From positions 7,478,501 through 7,542,500 of the forward strand of contig NC_064540.1 of NCBI RefSeq assembly GCF_023856365.1: a stretch of DNA of 64,000 nucleotides, given 5' to 3'. The notes beneath the pieces were generated by a model. The model had not been told where the DNA came from and searched no databases. It was given only the letters and a program-made list of their open reading frames with translations. The DNA comes from Brienomyrus brachyistius (Eukaryota > Chordata > Actinopteri > Osteoglossiformes > Mormyridae). Every line of letters begins with the position of its first letter. Positions within the stretch are counted from its first letter, which is position 1. This document shows, piece after piece, positions 35,927 through 55,400 of this stretch. The translations under genes and the position numbers were made by a program.

Positions 35927-36723
35927 CTCAATTTGATTTATACCAATCTTTATATATTTATAAATTATGTATTCTGATTGGTTCAGACAATCGTATGCAC
36001 TATACTGAACTACTGTCAACTTTAGTCTTTGTCCTGAATGTTTAAATGATCTGCTTTCTGCTGGTTTCAAAACTGTCACTATGCTACATTTTTGTTGCCA
36101 AATTTAACTGACATTCCTGGCAATAAACTCATAGTAACATCATTTGTGATGTATCTGAGTTGTCTAAAGTGATTTAAACACTAATGGCCTATGGTTTCAT
36201 AGTATCCTTTCAGATGAAAGCGAAAATTATACCGTCATTTTTTATTCCTGTGTAGTTTCATGTAGCAATGCTATGTGTAATTACATCACACTAAATGTTT
36301 GGCTACTTTTTGCTGAGTGTCTATTAGCATCTGTGCCTAAAGGATTGGAGCTGTATACTCAAAATTTTGTGTCCAAACTTCTGGGTTAGGATGACTAAGA
36401 ATTGAGTGAATAGGGCTGGAAAGGCCAGAAGTCATATTTTACTGGCCATGGGGAGATGCGGCTTGGACACTGGAGCTCTCTGCATGCCAGCCAGTAAAAA
36501 TGCTCAATTTGTTCTTAGTGGTTTCTGTGTGGACCGCTATAATTCAACTTTGTAGGAATAATAGTAGACTTTTTTCATTTGAGGCACTTGGGATATCCTA
36601 AAATTTCTTAAAAAATCCATACAATTCCAGTGTGGGAAAGTATCATTATTTCTTAATACAATTATGTAAAGAAAAGATTTGAATCAGGACAAAGTGATTG
36701 ACCAATGCACTTTTAAAAACTAA

Positions 36724-36729
36724 TTTATT
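36724..36729 (-). terminator. Candidate poly(A) signal of the HNF4 gene
   Basis: AATAAA on the - strand, about 130 bases past the stop codon at 36860-36862. Confidence 0.5.
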
Positions 36730-36859
36730 TTGAAAAGTAACCTATATATACAATGCATGCCTGACATGCCATGAGATATTTACAAGCGCCTTTAAAATGG
36801 CCGCCATAGAAATTAGGAGGTAAATCAGGGCCAAGATGGCTTCCACTCTGTGAGGAGGC

Positions 36860-43643
<6,784 letters not shown>

Positions 43644-43869
43644 CCTCAGCCACTCGACAGCGAGTGAGAGGCTCATGTCTGCTGATAAGAGGGATTCCCC
43701 CCCACCACCCCCGCCCAACTCCTCCCAGGTGGTCCCACCCGCCCTGCCATGTCAGAGATCACCTGTGAAGGTGAGATGTAGAGGATTCCTCAAGTGACTG
43801 GCTGCACGCGTCTCAAGGTGACCTTTAGGGCGGGGTGGTGCATTAATATGTAGCCAGCAGACGCAGCTG

Positions 43870-45160
43870 CTGCTCCTCAGCTGTTATTGGTCCATGTTTT
43901 TCTATCTAAGTATCTGTATTGGTACAACTAGATCAGAATGATGCATGAAATAAACACTCTGTGGCCGAATTTGTGGGAATGTAGTGGATATATTTGTGGT
44001 ATTAGAAACCACACTGATACAATGCAAGCTGCTTTGGGCCTGTCGATTAAAAGCAACAGGAATGAAATACCCTAATATTTGCTACTGGCTGTAACACGTG
44101 AATCACTGTTTGACCAATGCAGAGCAAATTCCAGCGTACAGCTGGTGCACATTTTCAGTACAGCGGAGCTACGTAAATGTAAATTTTACATCCCAAAGCA
44201 GCTTGTAGGATGGTATCACCTCAAACAGCCCTGCATCAGTTCAAATCAATTCTAATGATATTACATTGTGAGTTAAACTAAACAGCTCTTATTTATTATT
44301 GTGTGGTACTCACCATCAGACTGGCCAAAATGAAAGTTACACCCATGATCTGGCTAATGTTTAAAACCATTTAAGCCTTTTAAAAATGCTGCTGCGATAC
44401 TAGATAACACAACACAGTCATAAGGAAGGTGATAAACGGCACATTACACAAATAAGTATGTCAGATATACTGTAAGTCAGTAAACTGCAAAGTTCACATT
44501 GCAGAATTATAAACACCAATTTTGGCAATATTGACTTATCACGCTACATTTCCTTAAAACAAAAAGAATGCATTGGAAATGCTCCATGAAGGCGCATCCT
44601 ATTCGACCCCCAGCCCATGCCAATGCAATTATGTTTCGAATTCTTTAGGGCCCCTGTTGCTCAGGGGCTCTTGGAATCATTCTAACCCCCCCCCCCCCCC
44701 CCTTTCTGGCACCCCTGCCTGCTCACATGTAGGCTTCCACAACACAGCGAACAGGTTCAGCTCCGAGGAGAGTATCTTATCTGCACGGTCATTTCATTCC
44801 GTATCTCACATGTCGTCATCTTTTCTCAAAACTCAGCGAAAACAAGCACAATAAAACATTATCTCCAAGGTCAGGCCGTTACTCACTAATCGGACCAATG
44901 ATTAGAAGACACCACAACCTGGAAACTACTTTCTCAATGATAAGGAAGGTTGAACGGCCCACTCACGCCTTGGATGTTACTGATAAGAGTGACGATGCCT
45001 TCGAAATAGTGCTTATATTTACGGTTTGTTTGGATATGTAATGTATCATATTAATTCATACATTCATGGTGGCTGAGTAGACAGCCTCATACCTCCTGGT
45101 TTTGGGGGGGGGCTTCCATCCTGCCCCCATTCTGTGTGTGTCACATGGGTTTCCACTCAC
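43870..45160. other. Upstream region of hnf4, no gene recognised
   Basis: No exon was recognised. It contains a C-run of about 22 (from 44681). It is the natural place for hnf4 promoter elements, but I could not assign one with confidence. Confidence 0.4.
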
Positions 45161-45169
45161 AGTCTAGAC

Positions 45170-45361
45170 CAGGGGTAGGGAGCCTGACCCATGCAGAGCC
45201 GGTGTGGGTGTGGGTTTTTGGGATGGCCTCTCAATCAGCCAATAACAGTGGATTCCAAGGACTGGAGTTGAGAATCGCTGCTTTATTATTGGCTGATTGA
45301 GAGGCCATCCCAAAAACCCGCACCCACACCGGCTCTCCATGGATCAGGTTCCCTACCCCTG
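45170..45361. mobile_element. hAT-type MITE, full length
   Basis: A 192-bp near-palindrome. It begins caggggtagggagcctga and ends tcaggttccctacccctg, with arms of about 75 bp. CAGGGGT ends are typical of hAT elements. The 8-bp flanks gtctagac and gtctagag differ at one base, consistent with a target-site duplication. Confidence 0.85.
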
Positions 45362-45369
45362 GTCTAGAG

Positions 45370-47860
45370 GAAATCCCATTCAGGATGTACCCCCACCTTG
45401 TGCTGCCTGGGATAGGCTCCAGGCTCCCCCACAACACTGACCATGATGGATGCGTGGAAGCTGTCAACTCTGTGTGTGCCCTGTGAAGGACTGGGGTCCC
45501 ATTCTGGGTGTTTTGTGGACAGATCAGATTAAACTATGACAACATGGTGTAATTGTGCTACACGTGTCCAATGGCACTGACATCCACCTATCTTTAATAA
45601 CTGCCTGTAAATGCTGGTGCCCCTTATTTACATTGTACCCACATAAGCATACTGGACCTCTTTGGTTTTTCACATATGCCATCTTGATCTGCTATAAAAT
45701 ACTCACACATAAAAACACATGTCAGAGCAAAGCTTGGGGGCTGCCATTTTTCCAACTGCCCTGAAACAACTTTTGGGGTTATGGGCCTTGCAGTGATATT
45801 ATTGCTCTAGCAGCCATGCGATTCAATCCAGCAACCTTCCCAAACACAGACAGACTCTTCCTCCACAGGGCCATACAGCACTCTGGTTATGTAAACATTT
45901 ATTTTACAGACGTCCACACTTCATTCAGCCACTTATTCTGACTAGGGGCTTCTGGGGAGTCAGAGGACATTTTTGCAGGAATAACAGCCAGAGGAAAGTG
46001 ACTTTGGTACAGGCGTATCACTTAGTGCCCTAAGTACAGTACATGGGTGAAAACAATCCTGAGTTTAGTACTGCGACCATTTTCACTGTTACTGAGAATT
46101 ACTTGGTAAAGTTTCTCGTCATGAGGTTAATACCACTAATACATGTTTTTTTGGTCAATGCCCACTGCGATGGCTGACGACGTCTGACGATGCTCACAGA
46201 AAACAGCTTCTGTCTCTTCCTCCAAAATCACACACTCAAAGCAGTTCACTTCCATCAGGTCTCCTTTTGGTTGGCCTTTGATCATACAGCCATCAGAGGT
46301 GGAAGTTTACAATGCTGAAACTGAAACATACATACATATGTTTAAATAAATTGTTACAGTTCATGTCATTTGATATTAAAATCATGTTCATCACCATTAT
46401 CTGCCATCCATCTCCCATAATCGCTTATCCACTAAAGGGTTATGGTGTGAATATGCTTACCACAGATTGTTCCACAATGAGAATCACCTCAAAGCTCTAC
46501 ATGGGGCCAGTATTCTGCTCTGCCATATATCCTACTAAATGGTACATTTCTCCAGCTGATGGATGGTGCCTATCACCACATCACCAATGGATATTCTAAA
46601 GGCAGTGCATGTGAAATTCAGTAAATGGATAGTGTTCCTCACTGTACCATGGCATGGACATGCACATTTCCATAATTCCAAGAGACACATCAACAAGTTA
46701 CACACGCCATATATCTGAATGCAGTTTTCAACCAGTGATATTCTCAACATGCAGTATAAAGCACTTCTGCCACTTATTAAATGACATGTCTAAGTATAGA
46801 TACATCTAGACTTATCAGTTCAGCCATAAACAGATAGCAATGCAAGTAGTCATTCGTATATTAAAAAAACAACCAATAGTTTAAGTGATATTTTATGGCG
46901 AAGCTTTCTGTAAATGAGTCACTACTGGCGATAATGACTCAATAATAATTAACAGCTGTTTTTCTTTGAGAATTAATCTGTAGAGGTCAGCACAAAACAA
47001 TCCTCAGCATGCCTGTACTATAGATAACTCTGGTTGTTTCTATACTGTACATGCCACTGCTCATACATTCTCCAGGATGGCAGGACTGGGGTCTGAGTAA
47101 CTCCCGAGTAACCATGAGTTGAACCCCTTACAAGCGCAACAGCCTATGATTTACTTTAGTGGTCTATGTGTAGTAAGCAAATTTTTACGCACATCATACT
47201 GTGGTTGAATACACCACAGAGTGTATTGTACACATATGTTCACACATCAATAAAACAATAAGACGGCCAGTGATTCTCGCAGCAGTTACTGTCACCCCCA
47301 AAATGCCGTAAAACCCATAATACAGTGGTGTTTATGTTATATATTTTTGTGGTCAATGATGTAGGTATTAGTCTTCTGAAATTGAACTTAATCCGACACT
47401 GGTAATAAAATAAAAGCTTCAACCGAAAACAGTGCATTTTACTTTACATTTCAAATAAAGCATAGGGTGGCTAACTTTGGTCAGCTGGCTGGAGTGAGAC
47501 GTTTAATTCCAGAAAAGTCTGCACACACATTATTACCTGTAGCGTCTGCAAACTACCCCAAATCTTTTGAAGCAGTTAATTTTAGGTTTATGATGGAATA
47601 ATATGAATTTGCCGTAAGATTAATTGCGTGAGCATGGAGCTTGAAAGCGTGAGTGTCGCGCCATACGCGAGAGACCTGACAACCCTGAAAACGTGCATTT
47701 TGTTTTCCTAGCGTTGATTAGTATAAACAATAACATTATACAGTTTTACAAAGTGAAAACTTGGAGGAACATAAAATCACCACTAAACTACGTCTATGTA
47801 TCCAGTATTTGTACAATACATACTGCGTCTAAAAACTTACAGATTGGACGATTTCATTAT
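45370..47860. other. Intergenic DNA, no gene recognised
   Basis: No exon, RNA gene or full element was recognised. A stretch near 45765-45850 resembles the inner part of the fish SINE-like repeat seen at 40150-40250. Confidence 0.45.
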
Positions 47861-47867
47861 GGATTTG

Positions 47868-48714
47868 GTTAGAACATAAGAACATAAGAACTATACAAAC
47901 GAGAGGAGGCCATTCGGCCCATCAAGCTCGCTTGGGGAGAACTAAACTAATAGCTCAGAGTCTTTAAAATCTTATCTAGCTCTGATTTAAAGGAACCCAA
48001 GGATTCAGCTTGCACTACATTATCAGGAAGGCTATTCCATACTCTGACTACACGCTGTGTAAAGAAGTGCTTCCTTAAATCCAGCTTGAAATGTTCTCCC
48101 GCTAATTTCCACCTATGGCCACGAGTTTGTGTATTTAAACTAATGCTGAAGTAACTATTTGGTTGAACAGCATCCAAACCTGTTAGAATCTTATATACCT
48201 GGATCATGTCCCCCCTCAGTCTCCTTTGCTTGAGACTGAACAGATTTAGCTCAAGTAACAGTTCCTCGTATGACATTCCTCTAAGACCAGGAATCATTTT
48301 TGTGGCCCTACGCTGCACCTTTTCTAAGGCCACAATGTCCTTTTTAAGATATGGTGACCAAACCTGCACACAATATTCTAGGTGAGGTCTCACCAAGGAA
48401 TTGTATAATCTTAGTATTACCTCCCTGGACTTAAACTCCACACACCTGGAGATATACCCCAACATCCTATTGGCCTTTTTTATTGCTTCCCCACACTGGC
48501 GAGAATGGGACATGGAAGCATCAACATACACACCAAGGTCTTTCTCATAATCAGCTACCTTTATTTCAGTGACACCCATGAAATACCTGTACTTTATATT
48601 TCTGCTCCCTAGATGGAGTACCTTACATTTATCAACGTTAAATTTCATCTGCCAGGTATCGGCCCAGTCACTAATTAAATCAAGATCCCGCTGTAGCTGC
48701 TGAGCCGCTGGTTA
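47868..48714 (-). mobile_element. 5'-truncated non-LTR retrotransposon (CR1/L2-like), reverse transcriptase C-terminal end
   Basis: The - strand frame is open from a stop near 48714 to 47947. It reads QMKFNVDKCKVLHLGS, KDLGVYVDASMSHS, KKANRMLGYI, LVRPHLEYCVQVWSPYLKKD, KVQRRATKMIPGL, FFTQRVVRVWNSLPD and FKSELDKIL. These are hallmark words of the distal part of reverse transcriptase and the tail in CR1/L2-like elements. The tail after the stop holds the words ggccgaatggcctcctctcg and ttcttatgttcttatgttct. The active-site YxDD part is missing. An intact start is absent, so this is an inactive fragment despite the long open frame. Confidence 0.85.
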
Positions 48715-48719
48715 AAGGT

Positions 48720-50580
48720 GTTGGATTGCCTGCAGTTGGCACATTAGCGCAAACAAAAGGAGGTACGTCTTGCTTGGGGGTTCTAGCGTTAAAGTAAATG
48801 GTCCTTAATTTAAATGTAAACGTTCTCACCATTTAATCACAGCATTATCGTGTTGAAGTCATCATCGTAATCTCTGCGTGTTTACGCCTCTATGTCTGTT
48901 TTGGGATGGTGTGAGACACCATGAAGTTGAAAGGAAGACCACATGCTGTGTCAGTTCCAGACCATTTCAATCGGGGGATCGATCGACAGACTTTTGTTAG
49001 GGGAGCAGATGCATTTGACCTTAATGTACCCCACGTATCACTCTAGATTGCCAGCATTAAGAACCAAAAGACAGTTTTGAAAATCGATGCATTATTTATT
49101 TATTTATGCAATGCTTCTCAGTCACATTTTGTGACTCGCTGATTTCTTGTTTAAACTGTCTTGCTTCTACAAGCTTGATTATTTTTTTCTGTCGTTTGCC
49201 TTTCACCAACTAAAATGACTCTCCCACCCGGTTAAGAGCCCTTCAAGAAAACGTGCTTACGTTTATGTGTCGCCTGTTTCCAGCGCACAAAGTTTTAGCC
49301 TACATATATAAATGTGAATAATAATAATAATTATAATAATAATAATGCATTTATTTCAGACCCAGGTAGGACATGTTTTGTCTCGTCTGCGTTCAGCTGA
49401 AGTCTTAATTAGTTTCGTTGGAGATCCATGTCTGTTGGATAAACTGCAATACGTAGTTTACTACGCTGGTTAAACAGCTGGACCTTCGCGATACCTGAAC
49501 CGAAATACAACCAGCAAGCGTTTAAGCGGGACAATCAGTTATTTAGCTTTAAAACATCCGTTCCGAAATTATTATTTATTATACTTGGTAACTTTTTGGA
49601 AACTCAAATCAGACACTGCTGCCACTTGCCACACATACCACGCGGGAAAGTGGTGAATTTCACCGCATACAGTGGAATTATTGTACTCGTTTACTACAGA
49701 AATGCTATAAAGAGCACTAGCAGTTGAGATCTATTCCTGAAACGTGGTATGTATTATGGCTTTAGATGTGTTACTGCGTTTTTCGTTTTAAATACCCATG
49801 ATATCTGCTAGATAAGGGACTGGTTTTAGGGGCAGGACCGGCAGGATAAGGACATAAGAAAGTATATGCAACAAAATCTCTACTCGATTTGGGAATATAT
49901 CCAGGCTGAATGCACAATGTGACAGTCAGGCCCGCCATGAACACCCTGGATGTACGGCATGGATGGTGATTACCTACGTTTGTAGGTATTTTTACATTTT
50001 CTATAGATGACCTCTGACACCTAGAGACCAAAAACGATCTTCGTGTTTATCTTTTTTTATTCCTTCGAAAAACAGGAAAGCCCGGAGCTGAATATCGAGT
50101 GGGAGGGGCAATGTGGGAGGGGTTTATAACGAGAAGCCTGTTATCATCTGATACTCTAACCCTCGCTATAAACCCCTCCTACCCCATGATAAATTAACCC
50201 CTCCCACTCCATATTGCGACTCCCACTCGGCTCCCGGCGTTAGCGATGTATACTTTTCAACATTGTAATGAAACTGTTTACACAAATTAACTTTATTAGG
50301 TTTTATTTTTAGCTTGGAACAATAATATAAATGTACCTTGGATTTTAGTAATGTGTAAATAACATGAAAAATTAATATTTAAAATTGGACCTTGTAAGAC
50401 GGAAACGAATCCGTAATTAAGAAATGTACACAGAGTAAACATATAATCAGGGATTGAAAATGAGTACTCTAAAATTGCTTCGGATGACTAGCCCCCCCGC
50501 TAATCTGCCTGCTATCTAATGTAGTGGTATTCAAACTTTTAGTTTTTTTTTTTACAGCTCCCTGCTCTAGAGCCTAGAGA
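48720..50580. other. Intergenic DNA, no gene recognised
   Basis: Contains an AT-rich (aataat)n-like tract at 49318-49348. Short open frames lack recognisable similarity. At 50090-50230 two inverse words, cccctcctaccccatgat and the related gggaggggcaatgtgggag, suggest an old small element. Confidence 0.4.
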
Positions 50581-50587
50581 CTCTAGC

Positions 50588-50757
50588 TGCAGACGCCTGG
50601 AAATGCGTCACCTCTACAAGAAACACGTGATCTTTAAGGACGTAAAGTGGAGCTCCGGTTAGGGTTAAGGTTAGGGTCTATTCTCTGTAACACAGACTTG
50701 AGTTCACGTGTTTCCTGTGGAGATGACGTATTTCCTCTACAGGCGTCTGCAGTTGGA
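50588..50757. mobile_element. Imperfect inverted repeat, MITE-like
   Basis: The left arm ctgcagacgcctggaaatgc...gaaacacgtga and the right arm tcacgtgtttcctgtggaga...caggcgtctgcag are inverse over about 45 bases. The middle holds ttagggttaaggttagggt. No transposase is inside. Confidence 0.65.
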
Positions 50758-50911
50758 CCCTTTCAACTTCGGAAGACAGAAGTGACGAATGTCGCATACA
50801 GTGAGTTGTGGGCGGAGTCTGCACGTGGGGGCGGAGCGAGCATCGAATGGAGAGCTAGAGGACGAGGCTGTAGCCGGAGCTGACAGCGGTGCGTAAAACT
50901 GTGCAAAATGC

Positions 50912-51082
50912 ATGGCTTCAAAAAGGAAGCATAGTGTCATGTCCCTCCAAAAGAATCTCGATTTCTTTACAGAGATACGAAAAGGAAAATCACACAGAGT
51001 TATTGCAGACCATTTTGGAGTGGCTAAATCTACGGTAGGTGATGTTTGGAAGAGCAAAGAAAAAAACATCCAGTTCACTTGA
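50912..51082 (+). CDS. Mini-ORF with psq/CENP-B-like helix-turn-helix (56 aa)
   Basis: ATG at 50912, TGA at 51080-51082. The frame reads MASKRKHSVMSLQKNLDFF, then KGKSHRVIADHFGVAKSTVG and DVWKSKEKNIQ. This is the pattern of the first helix-turn-helix in Jerky, Tigger and CENP-B proteins (MASKRK...L..K......G.s...ia..fgv.kSTv.di.k.k..i). Full proteins have a second DNA-binding unit and a DDE domain; neither is visible downstream. It is most likely a surviving first exon or fragment of a Tigger/Jerky-like transposase. Expression is unknown. Confidence 0.55.
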   Translation: MASKRKHSVMSLQKNLDFFTEIRKGKSHRVIADHFGVAKSTVGDVWKSKEKNIQFT

Positions 51083-52438
51083 TGCTGGTTAAAAACTGGA
51101 TGACCACTGCAAGAATATAATGGGATGATTCACTTGCTCAGACTGAAATAACATTCTATTATAAGCCTGGCACCTCATATCATGTAGTTTGTATGTGTAC
51201 ATATGTACGTTGTACTGTACTGTTCTAAGTTACGGGCATTTCTTACTTACAAATGCCCCTCAGTCACATTCTACACAAATAAGGGAAGTTTGACTGTACT
51301 GTGAATAATTGGGAAAAGACTTAATGATATAGTGTATAGCAGTTTATTCTGCGTAATTTATATCTGGTGCATACATGTACACAGTGTCAGGGCTACATAA
51401 GCATTTCTCAGTCCTTCCGCTAGTGGCCCATCCACCCACCCATCATTGCTTATATAGCACAAAGTTACAGTGAGCCTGGAGCCATTACCAGGAAGCACTG
51501 GCCACTAATCAGGAGGGCTCCCTGAACAGGATTCCTGAGGTTTTACCCCCCCCCCAATATTAAACCAAATTAAAGCTATAAACCATCAAGCAACCCACAT
51601 TGAAGCAGCAGCATATAGCGCACTAACGCCTGACCCCACCCACACCGTGTGCTGTGGAAGAGAGACGCCGCACGCTAGAATGAAATCTGACAATAAAAAG
51701 AATGGTTTATTCCAACCGGTACTTCAAAAATGAAGTAAACTCATGTTTATCAAAGACAGGGACAGCCTTCGGGTGACACGGACACTCTGTTGGGATTTTT
51801 TCTGGGGTCTAAAATACGAAAATCACACGCCACAACTGTTTTAGGTAACAAATCGACTTCAGAGCAGGGAAATCTGGGCAGAGTTCCAAGGAGGCCCCTC
51901 CAGCAGGAAATAGAGCTTGTTCTACTACTGATGAATAAACAGACACCCTGAATCTCAGTCCGTCAGTGTCATCCACCCATAACAGAGGATCAGTTCTCAC
52001 AGTCATAACTTCTGTATTTATTTACTAACAACTTTGCCACATAAATCCAAGAGCTGTAGCTCCTAGAAGTGATTGATTCACGAAGCTTCATTTGCTTATA
52101 TTTTCTGACTCCACTAAACGGTGCTGTTTTAATAAACAGGAACGTCTTGTCAAAGCACGTCTCAAAGTAAACCAAGAGCACCATCTAGTGGGGTCAAAAA
52201 GTACAATTAATTCAGACCCGAAGCTTTGCTCTCCCTATATCTGTATGTCTAAAAAAGACGACAAATAAAATTGCCATTTAATTTTCACTGTGGAGCACAG
52301 CAAGACATATGCTACCCGAGCAGCTTCCAAATGGACCATAAGCAGACCCCACTGCACTGATACTGGGAATGCACACAAACGTCCACACGGCCACCCCCCC
52401 CAAGCCTCCCCCCTCAACCCAGGAAGCCTGGCTAGTCT
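51083..52438. other. Non-coding DNA downstream of rpusd4
   Basis: No exon was recognised. The part nearest 52438 is presumably the rpusd4 3' UTR. On the - strand an ATTAAA lies at 52277-52282 and an AATAAA at 52017-52022; either could end the transcript. Confidence 0.4.
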
Positions 52439-55400
52439 TCACGGCTTCTCTGGGAGGGGAATCTTCATCTTGTGCAAAGTATTGATGAAAAATCTAGGTA
52501 GGGGGCAGTAGAGGCTGATGTCCCCATGACCGTTCCTGCCTGGAAGCAGCAGCTGGCGGGCATGCAGGTGGAGAGGGAGATGCCGCGCTTTGCTCTGCTC
52601 CAGGCCTAGCCGCCGTAGCACACCTTCCGGCAACTTCTGTGGAAGGGGAGGAGAAAAAATAACACAGCAGCTCAGTAGTGGAAGAAGTTATTCAACACTG
52701 CTTAAAAGCCAATCGAGGTACCTCACAGAATACCACTCCTCATGTAGCAACCCCCTCGATTAGCCACCATTCACAAACACGACGTAATTACAGCCCCTCG
52801 TGTATCACAAGCTCAGACGAGGGCACAAAACAGCTGAAGCTAGCGACTCCCAAATCATCCATTGCTTTTTTCATATTAATTGTGTTGTTTTGCACAATTG
52901 TGTGTGCTTTTAGTCGGATTCCCACTAAACACTACTCCCATCACTCAAAACTTTGCGTTTGCAAAGACTGCAAATCGCTATGCTACGAGTTGCTACATAC
53001 AGTGTTTCTAAATTGTCACCCACTCATATGATGTTCTTACGCTCCTCGTACTGCAAAGGGTATGTGCATGGTGTCACAGCAGGCAGCAGTCACTGCGCTT
53101 ACACCCAAAAAGACTGAGAGGCAGCTGTAGTGTTCAGCTTGAAGAAACATATTTAAAATGAGATGTCGTATGAGAAGTCGTATGAATGATTGCACAAATC
53201 GATTTAACAAGAAATAGGAACTCTCTCTTTACAAACTGCCGAAAACTAAATAAGCATCGGACGTGGATTACATATGGCCAATACCTAATCCATCTAATAG
53301 GTCTGGATCTGTGCCTGTACCGATCTGAATACTGGATCGGTGCACCTCTAGTACTGTGATTTTGACTTGGCGATCTGGTTGCTGGATCGCAACTCAGTCG
53401 CTAAACTATTAGTACGTGTAGAGTGATTACCCACAGTTTTACCTGTGGTGCCAGTCTGGTCCAGTGGGCATACTTATGGTCCCCGAGGATTGGGCATCCC
53501 AGCCCATATGCCATGTGGACACGGATCTGGTGCTTCACTCCTAAAGAGACATGAAAAGCAGTGATTTTATGGTGTGCAGGATCCATAATAGATGTACAAA
53601 TAAATGTACCTTATAAAACAAAGTAATTAAGCTCTAGTAAGCCAGGCTGCAGGATATTTGTGCTTTTTTGGGAACTTATCTTTTGCCGTACCGTATGGCC
53701 AAGAATTTAATGTAAATTTTACAACGAAGTAATGAATCTAGATGCAAAAGACGAACATTCAACAACTTAGTCGGGAAAAATGGGCATTTACATTTATATA
53801 TTTAGCAGGCACTTATCCAAAGTGACATATCCGTGAAGCAGTACATACTAGGGGCGCTTTTCCACTGCACTACGTATGGTACTTTCGGTACTTTTGCGTT
53901 TACATTGAGTTCCAGTCGAGCACCAGTACCAAGAGTTCCAGTACCAAAAGTGCCAAACCAGCTGGGGTATTTCTTTGGTACTTCTGTCATTTTGTTATAA
54001 ATATAGTGATACGATTTAGTCACAATAAATATTGGGTTATTGTATAACAAATATTATGATTTGATTATGATTGTCTTGATTACGCAGGCAGCGCTCATGC
54101 AGAAGTAGCAAGGGGTACAACTTTAAAATGATTTTTAAACATATACAAATCTATAAAAAGAATAATTAAAATTGCAAAGTTCGCCGAGTTTTATTTCCTG
54201 TGACATAGTAACAATAAAAATATTTTAACGTACAGAATTGAAAGAAATAGCGATGTAAGAATTGCATGTGCATAACATGCGACGTTTGTACTAATATCGC
54301 ACATCGCCAAGCCATATAAAGTACTACAGCCATTTCTCGAATTCAGTACAAAATACTCGCCTCGCACAGTGATGTCATTCAGTGCGGGTACCACTGGAAA
54401 ACCAACACCTTGAAGTACCAAAAGTTTCGTACCTGGTGCAGTGGAAAAGCACCCCAGCATACAGGTGTCAACAGGCAAATTTAGGTACTGATCCATAAAC
54501 CCCTGATCCTGCATTGGTGCTTAGACTGCCCTTCCCTAAATGGGGGGAAGGGAAGTCTGCAACACCATCTCCTATATCTGCTGTAAAACTCAGAGCAACT
54601 TTAGCATTAAGTTCCAAAATTCGAAACGTCAGACGGTCAGACTATGTCAGCACTGTAAATCTAAACGAAATAAAAACAGAGGAATCTCCTTCATACCTGT
54701 AATGGGCTGAAGCTCCACCAGCGCACAACCTCCAGAGCTGTTCAGCACGCGGTACTGGGTGACAGCGCTGTGGGCTTGTCGATTGGCTCGGACACGCGAA
54801 ACCTCTTCACCACTCTCTGACATCTTGTATAAGGGGCTCACAGTCATCTGGGGGATGAAGGATGGGGGCGGGATGGTAAAAACAGTGCCGTTACGAATTC
54901 ATAGCAATTTTGACTGGCAGACAGCTTAATACAGCACACACATGCTAAGAATTATGTCTTTGTTGTGTAGTACATAATCGTGTGTATAGTGTTTGAGCTG
55001 AGAAAGATAATGAGTGTCATACCGGGTATGACCAGCAGGAGAGGACAAACTCACTTTGTAATGTGGCTGTGACCCCTGGACCTCTTTCTCCATGATAGGG
55101 ATATCAATCACACCCTCTGAGGGAACAGGCACCTCGACACTTAGTACTCTGTGGGGAAAAAAGCAAGAGCATACAAGTCAAGTGAGAACAGAACAGCTAT
55201 AGCGATCATAACTCTTATTAGATGATTGGGTGTTTCCCTTGCCCTCACAAATATTTCTTCTCCACTTGATGAGCTCTGAAGAGTTCTTGCACGTGATTGG
55301 CTGCATCCTCGCTCCTGGCCAATAGCATCACCCCAGTAGTTTCTTTGTCCAGTCGGTGGCAGAGATACAGATTCGACTCCGCCCGAATGCCGTCGATCAT

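Noticed and set aside
50655..50680. Telomere-like ttagggttaaggttagggt
   Set aside because: Only about three imperfect units inside an inverted repeat; not a telomere or a clear interstitial array.
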